Of a DNA stretch of 64,000 nucleotides, positions 23,936 through 34,526 are shown one piece after another. This DNA is from Isochrysis galbana (lineage: Eukaryota; Haptophyta; Isochrysidales; Isochrysidaceae). The stretch's first letter is position 1; the number at the start of each line of letters is the position of its first letter. The notes beneath the pieces were generated by a model. The model had not been told where the DNA came from and made no database searches. It saw nothing but the letters and a program-made list of their open reading frames with translations. The DNA is taken from contig JADDIW010000087.1 in assembly GCA_018136815.1 (NCBI GenBank), positions 101,219-165,218 on the forward strand, in the 5' to 3' direction. Both the position numbers and the translations under genes were made by a program.

Positions 23936-24806
23936 GTCGCCAGTAATGTGGCATGGACTACTCTGTGACCCGAGTAATCATAGGTTGATTACTCTCGGGG
24001 GTCGAGTAATCACGTTTTTAGTAATGTAATGCATTACCGGTATGTATTTGCCTTCACTAAATAAAAACTATTCTTTATACATTGTACCCAGAACTCGCAA
24101 CTCAGAACTCGCAACTCGCAACTCGTGTTCGGCCCTCCCCTCCCTCCGCGCCGCTTGCTGCCATGCCTGGAGGTCGAGGCCGGGGCCGCATGCGCAATGC
24201 TCGCATCACAGGGCAATTCTTGCCTGAAATTCGCAACCGGGGCTCCGTCATTGGCGAGCAAGTCGCAGTTCCCGGCAGCTATTGGGAGGGAAGGATGACG
24301 GCTGAGGAGCGCAACACGAAATACCTCTGCACGGTCCTTGCATACGACCCCCTCTACAAGCCCATCACCCGGGCTCCGGGGGCATACTGGAAGCTGCAAG
24401 AGATGGGCATCACGGGCACTGGTAGTCTTGAGTTGGATTGTATGTATGTAAATGATCTTCGTCAATTTTAATCATCAATTGCAATGTGAATGCGAATGTG
24501 GCGCCAATGCACAATGCAGCCAGAATGCAGCTGCAGCGCCTGGGAACTGGGAACTAGGAACTAGTCACTGGAACTAGTAACCCTAGCTAGGGCTAGGGAT
24601 AACACAGGGCGCTCACACTGTCACGCTGCGCTGTAGTGAAGAGCGGGGGTAGTAATCGTTAGTTAGGCAATACTTTAAGGCTTTTTGAGGAGAGTAATGC
24701 CGCCCCTGATTACTTTGTGGGTGGAGTAATCGGCCCATGATTACTTTGGCAAGCCCAGTAATGTGGGGGAGTAATGCATTACTCTCAGTATTGTAGGTGA
24801 GCCTTG
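23891..24806. mobile_element. Small terminal-inverted-repeat element with ATTACT subterminal arrays
   Basis: AAGGCTCACCTACAATACTG followed by AGAGTA occurs at the left end (about 23891) and in exact inverse at the right end (to about 24806). Inside both ends lie clusters of AGTAAT/ATTACT in alternating orientation (23925-24045 and 24690-24790), a layout typical of transposase binding sites in hAT-like elements. The internal ORF at 24163-24471 may be what is left of its protein. The element sits between the MERAP-type ORF and a LINE ORF2. I could not establish a target-site duplication. Confidence 0.6.
24163..24471 (+). CDS. Small ORF inside the TIR element, unknown function
   Basis: The frame runs 102 residues from MPGGRGRGRMRNARITGQF to DLRQF. 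It has an RG-rich start and a middle part (GSVIGEQVAVPGSYWEGR, YLCTVLAYDP) that looks like a small beta-barrel of Tudor or PWWP style. A similar style of domain occurs in the transposase-like gene at 50 kb. This could be the first exon of a hAT-type transposase after internal deletion. Function is not recognised. Confidence 0.35.
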   Translation: MPGGRGRGRMRNARITGQFLPEIRNRGSVIGEQVAVPGSYWEGRMTAEERNTKYLCTVLAYDPLYKPITRAPGAYWKLQEMGITGTGSLELDCMYVNDLRQF

Positions 24807-24839
24807 CACAACACACAGCCACTCCAGCCACACCACACC

Positions 24840-25900
24840 AGTGGGACGCTTCCAAAGGGAAGGCCTCCGGGCTGGGACACGGCCCCAAATTAAGATCCGC
24901 AATGAACGAGTTGGGGCTAATCGACGCATACAACTTAGTCAACGGAAACACGAGAGGAGGCTTCACCAGACTCTCGGGGACCATCCATACGAGGATAGAC
25001 AGGATATACACTCCTATCACGTGCTCTAACATTAACTGGCAAGCCATCGGCCCGCACCCGGCGCTCTTTACAGGAAAGGGCGCCTCAGACCACCTCCCAG
25101 TGGTGGGCACCTTCGAAGTTGTAGGGTATAAAACAGGGCGCACGTACGACGTGCGGATAGACAGCGAACTATTCGAATCGGAAGAGGTCCGAAAGGTTGT
25201 ATCGCACCTATGGAAGAGCCACACCAACCCGGAGACCCCGGGTGAAGAGGTAGACGACGCATGGGGCAACGCCAAAAGGGCGGTGGCCACATACCTTTTG
25301 TGGGCGACGCGACAGGGCAAAGAGCATCAAGCGATAGCTAGAGCGATCGACGAGCTTGCGCTGCTAGGAATTGAGCTCGACGAAGGAGAGCCAGACGCCC
25401 GGAAACTAGACAGGATCCGCGAACTCAACGCCACGATAGATACAATTCGGAAAAAGTCTAGGCCCACGAACAAAGAAAGCTTCGACTCCCTCAAGCATGA
25501 GGAGAGAATGACGAAAGAGTTCTTCCAGAAGTTCCAATCCCGGGCATCCAATAGCGCTATACCGGAACTATACGTTACGGGCGACTGGAACGCCCCGGGC
25601 GACGACACAAGGGGCACGACCACCGACGATGAAGAGATACGCAAAGAGCTCCGCAAATACTACGTGTGGCTATACCAAGAGAGGCCAAACGTGAGGGACC
25701 GCGATCTGGAGGCGGTGATGGAAACGCACCCCATGAATGCATGGGATAGAGACGCAATAGAGGGGAGGATTACCATGGAGGAACTACTGGACGCCATAGC
25801 GCAGATGGGCAGCGGCAAAAGCGCGGGACCGGACGCGCTACCGGCGGAATTCTATAAAAGCTTCGTAGAAACAGTCAAGCACGACTTCCTAAGAGTCTAG
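24840..25900 (+). pseudogene. LINE ORF2 fragment: end of APE endonuclease and start of reverse transcriptase
   Basis: The frame reads LRSAMNELGLIDAYNLVNG, TRIDRIYTP and KGASDHLPVVGTF, the C-terminal motifs of an APE-type endonuclease (SDHxPV). After about 220 charged residues it reads MGSGKSAGPDALPAEFYKSF, the RT domain 0/1 signature of L1-like LINEs (K..GPDG.P.EFYK). It stops at 25900 before the RT catalytic core, so this copy is truncated. The element that inserted at 23891-24806 removed or separated its 5' part. Confidence 0.85.
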
Positions 25901-25926
25901 TCTAGTAGGTGTGTAGCCCAGAATCT

Positions 25927-26779
25927 TCAGATGTTTTTTTTTTGTTTGTTACTCGGGGCGTGTAGCCCCATATTCTCTCGTTGTTTTTTTAGCCTCTGAA
26001 AGAACCCGACTTTTGCCGTTACTAAAAGGTGGTATCTCGCAAGAATCGCTCTTAAGATCGACCTAGCGGACCTGCCGTCCGCGTTGCCATATTGGATGTT
26101 ATAGAAGTCGGTGAGGATATACCTCCACGCTAGGATACCTAGGTACCCCGAGGAGGGGTGCGGTCTGTCCACTTGATAGCAAAAAAGACGTTGGGCTATT
26201 TCGGATCCCGGCCTAAGGCTAATCCCCAGAAGTCCTTCTATGAATTCAAAGATGGGCTCCGTCGCGATACATGAAGCCAGGTGGGTGGAACTCTCGGGTG
26301 CTATGCCGCAAAAGCGGCAAGTTGGATCGTCAGCAAAACGGTTCGCCGTAGCTATCCTCCTTATGCAGGACATGTTTGAAATGCAGAGAAGAGTCTCTAG
26401 GTGTCAAAAAGTTATATTTGTATAATTGCGATACTTGTTTCCACTTTCCCGAGAGGACCGGTAACCTTTTTTCCCATCTTAGTGTGGATTTTTGTGCTTT
26501 GGTTTTCCTCAAAGCGAGGAACGCTTTAGTCAAGTCTCTGACACTTACATCCTCTAGCGTTGTACGCGTGCCTTTTAGCATGTATTCTTGGGGTATCGGG
26601 TACGCCATTTCCGCCGGGCCGTCGTACGCTCGTCCCCACTTCAGCGGAGTGTATAGCTTGTCGGGCAATAGTTGCGGGCGGATCCGCTCGTGGATGTGGG
26701 GTTCTCCCATGACGTTGAGTTGGATTTTGTCTCCCCGATATGGCACGATCTTTTCCACAAACCTCCGGCGATTCACCAT
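25927..26779 (-). pseudogene. LINE ORF2 C-terminal fragment, minus-strand copy
   Basis: The minus strand encodes IQLNVMGEPHIHERIRPQLL, KWGRAYDGPAEMAYPIPQEY, then a frameshift near 26370, then CRFCGIAPESSTHLASC (zf-RVT zinc knuckle), GYLGILAWRYILTDFYN and APSNKQKK. It is the same region as the plus copy that starts at 26772 and points the other way. The right ends of both copies meet at about 26775, giving a head-to-head inverted pair. Confidence 0.85.
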
Positions 26780-28358
26780 TCACATAGGTCTAAATGGGAG
26801 TCTCTTCAGACGGTTGTCGTACACAATACGATTAACCCGGACACGGGGGACATATACACTACAGAGGAATGCGCGGCTTACTTGCCGGACGGAGAACGGT
26901 GGATACGCCATAGAGGAAATTACATTTCAGTAGCCCCCCTTCTTAAGTCGTGGGAAAAGATATCCGAATGGACTAGATCAAGACTAGTAGATACCACATC
27001 TGACTATACGGACCTTCTTAGAAAACAAGCGAAGCCCCCGCCTCCTCCTCCGGAGGAGCAAGAGTTAGTCCCTCAAGAAGATCCGGACGCGCATGATCTA
27101 GGTGACATTCTAGTGGACAGAGACCATAACTTCTATCTGCGCCGAAAAGGCGATCACCACAAAGTCCAACTTAATGTTATGGGAGAGCCCCATATCCACG
27201 AGCGGATCAGCCCGCAACTATTGCCCGATGAGCTATTCACCCCACTGAAGTGGGGACGAGCGTACGACGGCCCGGCGGAAACAGCGTATCCGATACCTCA
27301 AGAGTACACGCTAAAAGGCACGCAAACTACGCTAGAGGATGTGAGTGTCAGGGTCTTGACTAAAGCGTTCCTCGCTTTGAGGAAAACCAAAGCACAAAAA
27401 TCCACACTAAGATGGGAGAAAAGCTTACCGGTCCTCTCGGGGAAGTGGAAACAAGTATCGCAACTGTACAAATATAACTTTTAACACCTAGGGACTCCTA
27501 TCTGCATTTTAAACATATTCTACATAGGAGAATAGCTACGGCGAACCGTTTTGCCGACGATCCGACATGCCGCTTTTGTGGCATAGCCCCCGAGAGTTCC
27601 ACTCACTTGGCCTCATGTATCGCGACGGAGCCGGTCTTTGAATTCATAGAAGGACTTTTAGGGATTTGCCTTAAGCCGGGATCCGAAATACCCCAACGTC
27701 TTTTCTGCTATCAGGTGGACAGACCGCACCCCTCCTCAGGATACTTAGGTATCTTGGCGTGGAGGTATATTCTAACCGATTTCTATAACATTCAGTATGA
27801 CAACGCGGACGGCAGGTCCGTCAGGTCGATCTTAAGAGCGATCCTCACGAGATATCACCTGTTAGTAACGGCGAAAGTCGGTTTCTTTCAGAGGCTAAAA
27901 AAACAACGGGAGAATATGGGGTTACACGCCCCGAGCAACAAACGCATTAAGAGAATGATAAGCCCGCTGTACACGGTGGACAAGGATTTCAACATAGGAA
28001 CGTCGGAGGACCTCTTGCAAGCGGCAAGGGGGCTAGACCTACGACACATCACCTAAAGCAGCTAAATCTCTGGGTAGGAATCACAGCAGTTACCAAAAAA
28101 GGAATCTAAATTATTTAAGGGAGAATAACCAAAGCTAACACCGAAAGCAAAGGACGAGCCACAGTCTCCCGCCCCCTTCTCTCCAACTCCTGGCCGAAGC
28201 AGCGCGCGCGGCCTCCCCGGAACCAGCTTCTCCGCTAACGAGGGAACTGGGGAAGGGGGAGGGGGTTGTTAGGGTTAAGGTTGGGTAGTAGGGAGGTACA
28301 CAAGCACACTGCCTCACGCCGCACACGTAGCGGGGTTTTTTAAGAAGATTTTTTTTTC
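26772..28358 (+). pseudogene. LINE ORF2 C-terminal part with complete 3' UTR
   Basis: The copy starts within HHSHRSKWESLQT and continues in frame (NTINPDTGDIYTTEECAAYL; PQEYTLKGTQTTLEDVSV) to a stop at 27484. A second frame then gives CRFCGIAPESSTHLASC and continues to DLRHIT-stop at 28056. The break near 27484 is a frameshift in the coding sequence. The 3' UTR of about 300 bp ends TTTTTTAAGAAGATTTTTTTTT near 28357. The CxxC...H...C knuckle marks the zf-RVT domain of L1-like LINEs. Confidence 0.88.
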
Positions 28359-28841
28359 CACACTAACGTATCCCTATCACGGAACGCACAGGAACCCGCT
28401 GGCAGATCGAACAAGGAAGAGAATGCCGACAAGAGAGCGACGGGGCGACGGACGATCCGACGGGGCGACAGTTACGCACAGGAATAAGGAGGGAATCTTT
28501 CGAAAACCCTTAAGTGATTTGATGAAGACCGAAGTAAAATAGCGCCACGATGTAATCCAACGGCCAACACCTGAGGGGGAATCAGGGTCACACATGGGGG
28601 CGGTTCCTTGCACCGGCGATACCTGATCGCGCGACTTAGCCTAAAACGCGAGGAGCACGCAAGGAGGTAAGCCAGGTGAGGGGCAAGCAGGCGACAAAGG
28701 AGGCGATAAAGGAGGCGAGGGCAACAAGGGCGAATGGACGAATGTAGGACACTACGACGGTGACTCGTGGCTAGCCTGCAAGAAGGGAACAAAGAAACGC
28801 AAACAACTTCTAAAACAAAAAGGTCGATCGCGGATGCGACA
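28358..28841 (-). mobile_element. Solo LTR-like sequence, family 2
   Basis: Read on the minus strand it starts TGTCGCATCCGCGATCGACC at 28841 and ends near 28358. It is nearly identical over about 480 bp to 62203-62694, which is followed (minus strand) by a gag-like ORF start. It directly abuts the LINE 3' terminus. Confidence 0.65.
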
Positions 28842-29770
28842 TTCGCGCCGATGCTCCTCACAAACGGCTGAGGGTTGGGCTGAAAGCTGCGGCAACCTTT
28901 CTGGACAGGCATGGAATACCGCAAAAATGAATTCTAAGTGAATTTTCAGGCCTCATACGGCCACCTAAACGCACTCTGAACCGACACGAACAACACGGGC
29001 CAATATTCAAAGCAGAAAACGAAGCCTGCAGCTCTGCAGCAGCCTGGATAATTCACTCAAAAATATGGCCGTTCCAGCCCCCCTGTTGGTCCAGAAGATG
29101 AGCCGTCAGGGGGCTCGTCAACAGCTCGAGAGCTCGGATACCGGCCCGCTCTGCGCTGCCACTCCTTGTAGCGTTTTTTCGAGGTCTGCAGCTCTCGCAA
29201 ACCATCGACCGTGGCGGCCTCCCACGAGCTCCTTCGTGGCACCCGCGCCCCCAGATTGATGCCGTGGCGGTGTGTGACAACACCGCCACGGCAGGCCTCA
29301 AACTTCATCACTCGTCCGTTCGAGCAATCACCCCCCTTTCCCCTCGCCGTCATCGCCGGTCCGAACGCCATCGAGGGCAGCCGCTGGAGCGCGGCTCCTG
29401 TGACCACCAGTGCGAGCCCAGCCGCACCTTCGTCGCCCCCCACCCCCCACGTCTATGAGGTCGACCTGCCGCTTGTGCGGCTGGGAGGCCGCGCGTGTGC
29501 CCGCCAGACCGGCCTTACACTCGCTCCACGCTGCCGCGCTGGCGCAACGGAGAGGGTGAGAGTGAGCCCCCCCCCCCCGGCGGAACCCTTCAGGCGCCGC
29601 CGCCGCACCTCCGATCAAAGTTGTGCACGCCATCGACCTCTGCCCGCAGCCGCGGCCTTGCTGACATCTGCCAGTGCATTGTGCAGCTGTAGCCCCAGAC
29701 GTGCGGCAGAGAGCCATCGAGGCCGCCGCCATCGGAGCCGATAGTTGCGCCTACACCAAGGCATGGGGAC
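28842..29770. other. Spacer without supported gene
   Basis: Several open frames of 65-180 codons exist on both strands between 29050 and 29745, but none shows a recognisable domain. The region is GC-rich and could hide an exon. The sequence immediately right of it begins the 55-bp array. Confidence 0.35.
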
Positions 29771-29772
29771 TA

Positions 29773-30180
29773 TGAGTCCCTTCTAATACAAAACTCCAGT
29801 CTCTGAGGCCCCCCCCCCCCCCGCCACTGGTGTGCCAAAACGGTTCGGGCATGAGTCCCTTCTAATACAAAACTCCAGCCATTGGTGTGCCAAAACGGTT
29901 CGGGCATGAGTCCCTTCTAATACAAAACTCCAGCCATTGGTGTGCCAAAACGGTTCGGGCATGAGTCCCTTCTAATACAAAACTCCAGCCATTGGTGTGC
30001 CAAAACGGTTCGGGCATGAGTCCCTTCTAATACAAAACTCCAGCCATTGGTGTGCCAAAACGGTTCGGGCATGAGTCCCTTCTAATACAAAACTCCAGCC
30101 ATTGGTGTGCCAAAACGGTTCGGGCATGAGTCCCTTCTAATACAAAACTCCAGCCATTGGTGTGCCAAAACGGTTCGGGC
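29773..30180. repeat. 55-bp tandem repeat array, six full units plus a diverged first unit
   Basis: ATGAGTCCCTTCTAATACAA recurs at 29851, 29906, 29961, 30016, 30071 and 30126, with a diverged unit at 29773 separated by a C-run. Units appear identical, so the array is young. The unit ends GTGCCAAAACGGTTCGGGC. No spacer-like variable sequence is present, which excludes a CRISPR array. Confidence 0.95.
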
Positions 30181-31247
30181 GCACCGCTCCCGTGTTTGGA
30201 CCGTCTCGGCCCCCCTTCCGCGTCCCGCGGTCAACGCCGGCGGCGGCGGGGGGGGAGGGGAGCGACGCCGCCCGGGGGGGACGCCAAAGAGGCGAATTCT
30301 CACATCGAGAAGACAGAAAGAAACGAGGCCGAAGGAGGGTGCGACGATGGAGATGCGATGGAGACCCCCCTTCCTCGTTCTTTCTTGTCTCTTGGGGCGG
30401 TTTCCCTCTCTCTCTGAGGTGCCCCCCTGGGTTCTCCACCGCCTCGGCCCCCCCTAGGAGAGGGGGGGGGGGGGGGGCGGGGGCGGCGGCGTTCCCCTTT
30501 CGGCGCGGAGAGGACGGGCGTCGAGATCACAATCTCGGCGAGGCCGCGCGCCCCCCGCCGCCCGCCCTTGCCCCCTCTTCCCCCCGCCCCCCTTCCCCCC
30601 CCCCCCCCGCGCGCGAGAGAAGAGGGGGGGGGGGGGGGGGGCGGGGGGGGGCCCGATCTCGACCCCGATCGTTCGTCCTCTCCACACTGCTGAGAGTGCC
30701 GCTGAGTGCGGAGAGGGGCCCCTCTCTATGTTAGAGAATGCCTCAGCATATCCGTCTTCCCAAGGAGAAGGGCCAACCTCGCCTCGGGAGGGGCGCCGAG
30801 CGCGCTTCTCATCGTCTTCTGGAGAGTTTTATTCTATTTTTTCCTGGCTCTCTCTCGCCCTCTCTCGCTCTCTGCCTCCCTCTCTCCTCCCGAAGGGGAT
30901 GGGTGTGGGACGCTGACCCCCGCGGCAAATCAGGAGAGAAAATCCCGAGAGGAGAAGAGAGAGAGAGAGAGAGAGTAAGCGCGAGAGAGCGGCTCACGCC
31001 CGCGCTCCCAGCTCGAGTTCTTCCTCTACTCGTTGCGATTTTTCACATTGCGACGGGTGGGATAGGGGGAACTTGGCGGAGAGAGGAGGAGCAAGGGGGC
31101 TCGCCAGACTCAGTTAGTTTTCGGTCGGGATAGCGAGAAGAGTACGAGCGAACGAGGAGAGGAAGCCCCCAACCTCTCTCTCTCTCTCTCTCTCTCTCCC
31201 TCTCTCTCTGCCTCTACCTTTGATTTGGAGAGAGCACGCTGTGTGAG
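30181..31247. repeat. Low-complexity upstream region with a duplicated block
   Basis: The region has long G and C runs (30459-30480, 30585-30652) and purine-rich tracts. A block around 30320-30460 (GGGTGCGACGATGGAGATG, then TGTCTCTTGGGGC and CTCTCTCTGAGGT) is repeated in diverged form at 31385-31490, immediately before the MADS exon. This is an old tandem duplication about 1.07 kb apart. No gene is supported. Confidence 0.5.
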
Positions 31248-33435
31248 GTGGAGAGAGAGAAGGAAGAGGGCGCGGAGAGAGGGATAAAGGAAAACAGAGA
31301 TCAGGACGTGAAGGAGAGGGAGCTCCGAAGGGAGGCGGGGCCGCCCCCAGAGAAAAGAGGAAAGAGGCTTGAAGACATTAGAAGCGAGGCCGAGAGTGGG
31401 TGCGACGATGAAGAGATAGAGTCCGATGGAGCCCCCCTTGTTTCATTTTGTCTCTTCCCGTGGCTTCTCTCTCTCTCGGAGGTCCCCCCGCGGCCACCCT
31501 CTCCTCTCTCGCCCCCCTCTCTTCTCCTCCGCCCCCCTCCCGGCCGCCCCCCCCCCCCCGCGCCCCCTCCCCCAGATGTCCTCCTCCCCCCCCCCCTCCC
31601 CCCTCCCCCCAACCCTTCCGGCCGGCGGAAGATCGAGATGGTACCCATCTCCAACGAGCGCCACCGCAACGTCACCTTCTCAAAGCGCAAGGGGGGCCTG
31701 ATCAGGAAGGCCACAGAGCTCTCAGTCCTCTGCGGCGCAAACGTCGCAGTCCTCGTCTTCTCCTCCTCCAAAAAGGCGACGATGTACTCGTCGTGCCCGT
31801 TTGATCAGATGCTGCAGAGGTTCTCGGAGTACCAGGATGTGCCGGAGGTGAACGGACCCCAGAGCGGCGGGCGGGGGAAGGGAGAGGGGAGGGGGGGGGG
31901 AGGGGCCGGCCACCAGGCGGCGGTGGTGGGAGGAAACGTGGGAGAGGGTGTGGGGGGGAGGAGGGGGGGGGCAGGGAAGAGGGAGGCAGGCGGGCGGGGG
32001 GGGGGGGAGGGCGGGGCGACCCCGTCGGTGGCGCGCTCTCGGCCTCGTCGCCCCACCCCCCGTCTCCCTCTCCCCCTCTCCCTCCTTGCTCGCTCACTCT
32101 CGAGCGCTCGGGCTCGCGTGAGGGTGGCGGCCGGCCGCTGGCGCTCTCTGGCTCGCCTGCGCCTGGCCCTGGGCTGGCCGCTCTGCAGCATCCGTCTGGC
32201 GTGTGCCCATCCCCTCTCCCGATCCCTCCGCTCGCGCCCGCCTCTCGTAGGTGCACACAACCGAAGACTACTTGCGCGAGCGTGCACGTCGCACTGCGCT
32301 CGAGCAGTCCGTCGAGCTCGATTCGTCCAAGTCGGCCGATGGCGAGGAGAATGTCAAGCACGAGCACGTGAAGCCGGCGGTGAGTGAGAAGTTCGAGAAG
32401 CCGGCCATCGTGGGCGCGCCGACAACGGGCGCGCCATGGGACGCGAGCTGCCTCCAACGCACCTCCATCTACGAGAGCAAGATGGGGCAGCTCGCCACCG
32501 TCAGCTCTCACTACGCTGAGATGGATCGGCAGGCCTCGGAAGGTGCCCCTCCGGCGGACGCAGGTTATCTGCCTCGGCTGCCTCCGGCGCAGCACCTCAG
32601 CTACGTCCCTACGCCTCCGCAGATGGGCGCGCCGTCTCAATTACCGCAACCATTGCCGCAGCAACAACCGTCTGTCGTCACGACGGCGCAGTCGCCTCCT
32701 CAGCCCATCGGCCAGACCCTCGGTCCGCTTGTCAGCACGCCGGTCGGGCCTTTAGGCCAGCAGCTGCTGCCCGTCAGCCAGCAGCCCCTCGGTCAGCCGT
32801 ACGGCGCGCTGCCGCCCCCGACAATGCACCAGCAGGGCGTTCCCGCACCTATCAGCACGCGCCCGATGGCTGTCCCCGCAACCGTGCCGACCCAGCTGCC
32901 GCTGCATGGCCCGATGGCGCAGCCAGTCTGCGGCGCCTTCTCGGCGCAGCCGATGGCCATGCAGGGCATCGCATCGTACCAGCCGACCACAGCGCACGCC
33001 TGCGGCAGCGGCTATGCTGGCGGCGAAGCTAGGCGCCAGCGCACCGACGCGTACGCTGTCATCGGCCAATACGGCGGCGAGTACGCACCGCCCCACGGCG
33101 CGATGCCGTCCGCATTCCGCTCGGCGGGCGCCATCGAGGCGGGTGGGGCATGGCGCTCGGCGGCCCACACGATGGCCATGCAGCAGCCACCTCCGCAGGC
33201 CCACATGCAGCACCTCGGCCCACCTACCGGCCAGCCGCCGCAGATGGGCGGGCCAGCGGCCCAACTGGGCGCGCTAACACCTCAGATGGTCGCACCGCCG
33301 CCCCAGATGGGTGGGCCACCGATGGGCTACGTGTCGATGCAATCGCCCGCCGCTTCCAACGGAATCGTGGCGCAGGGACCGCCGCCTCCCCAGGGCTACG
33401 GGGCTCCGCCGCGCCCCGCTGCCGCGCCCTACTAG
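31248..33435 (+). CDS. MEF2-like MADS-box transcription factor
   Basis: Exon 1 ends at 31847 (GAG|GTGAAC) and exon 2 runs 32251-33435, phase 0. The MADS box is coded at about 31620-31790: GRRKIEMVPISNERHRNVTF, SKRKGGLIRKATELSVLC, VAVLVFSSSKKATMYSS. The following PFDQMLQRFSEYQDVPE resembles the start of the MEF2 domain. Exon 2 begins VHTTEDYLRERARRTALEQ and continues as a long Pro/Gln/Gly/Ala-rich tail with repeated PPQMG, likely a transactivation region. The start codon is uncertain. The frame is open upstream to ATG 31248, but that part is low complexity, and the true start may be in an upstream exon or near the box. The product should bind CArG-type DNA in the nucleus as a dimer. Intron 1 is strongly G-rich on the sense strand. 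Confidence 0.85.
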
Positions 33436-34526
33436 GCCGTGCTAGTCCACCCGGCGCGTCACGCGAGCTCCATCTCAGCGCCCGGGCCGCACTCCTCCCT
33501 CAGATACGTGTGAGATTTTGGACTGGAAGGCCACGTGCCCTTCTGGTGCGCTGGCGCCCTTACGCGCCACCGCCCGTGCACCGTGCTGTTTTTCCCAATC
33601 GCCGTCGACCCGAGTACAGACATTTTGCAACCGGCGTAGCTGCTCTCGCCGTGAGGGCCGCGCGTCGTACCAGAGTGAGCCTCGGTAGGCGCTCTATACC
33701 TCTCCACCTCCCTTGCTCATGCTCCACATTGGCTGCTGTGCGCTTGTGGTCCACCGTCCGGACCTGCGAGCACGTCAATTTGTGTCCTCTCCAATAAGAG
33801 CGACGGCGGACGCCTGTCTCTCTTTCCTAGCGCAATGCCAGCCGCATTCGCAGCTAGAGCTTCTGCGCCCATCATGTTTGATCATATCGATGGCTCGCTT
33901 TGGAGTTGAGTGTGCCGTCCAGACTGCTCGTTTCGGCGTGCATTTGTGCGCGCATTGCCAACAGCCGAAGCGCCTCTCGGCTGGTGCGAACGCCTCCTTG
34001 AGGGTGCTGCTGGCCAAGCATGCCCAGATGCCCTTACGACAGCTCCTGGCCAACAGACATACGGTGGCGACGCGACCCATTCTCAGCACTTATCGAGGCG
34101 CGTGCAACTGCCCGCAGTTGGCGTCTCCGCGTGCTGTGCCCCCCCAGAGTTGAGTGTATATCGCGCATGCGTAGGCAAAGGTGTGCCTTTGCTAAATCGA
34201 CTACTGCCTTTAGTTGTCTTGTTACCACAGCATCCATATTGGCGCTCGTTCGACTATCGAAACGTGATTGCCGCTAGCTTGTCGGGCAAAGGCTGCCCCG
34301 TCTTAGAGTGCGTGCGTGATGTTTTCTCCCTTGTAACGTTGGTCTCAGTGCTGCGGTGCCTCGCGTGCTTCAAAGGCCGGCGTATGAAATTGCCGCTAAC
34401 CAAGGAAGAAGGTTTCGTGCGGGACGCCGGCTACCATCCACTCACCCTTGCTTGTTCTTGTTTGTCCGTTGTCTGCATCGATGTTCGACCATCTAGTGAT
34501 TAGTGGCAACGTGCGCCGTTATCGTG
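33436..34526. other. Intergenic region after the MADS gene
   Basis: Open frames up to 215 codons overlap here on both strands without recognisable domains. Nothing is called. Confidence 0.45.

Noticed and set aside
28842-29770. Possible host gene in frames at 29053-29744
   Set aside because: No domain, no convincing splice pattern and equal-length frames on both strands.
29773-30180. CRISPR-like array
   Set aside because: Units are contiguous and identical with no spacers, the setting is eukaryotic, and no cas genes are present. The 202-bp array is rejected for the same reasons.
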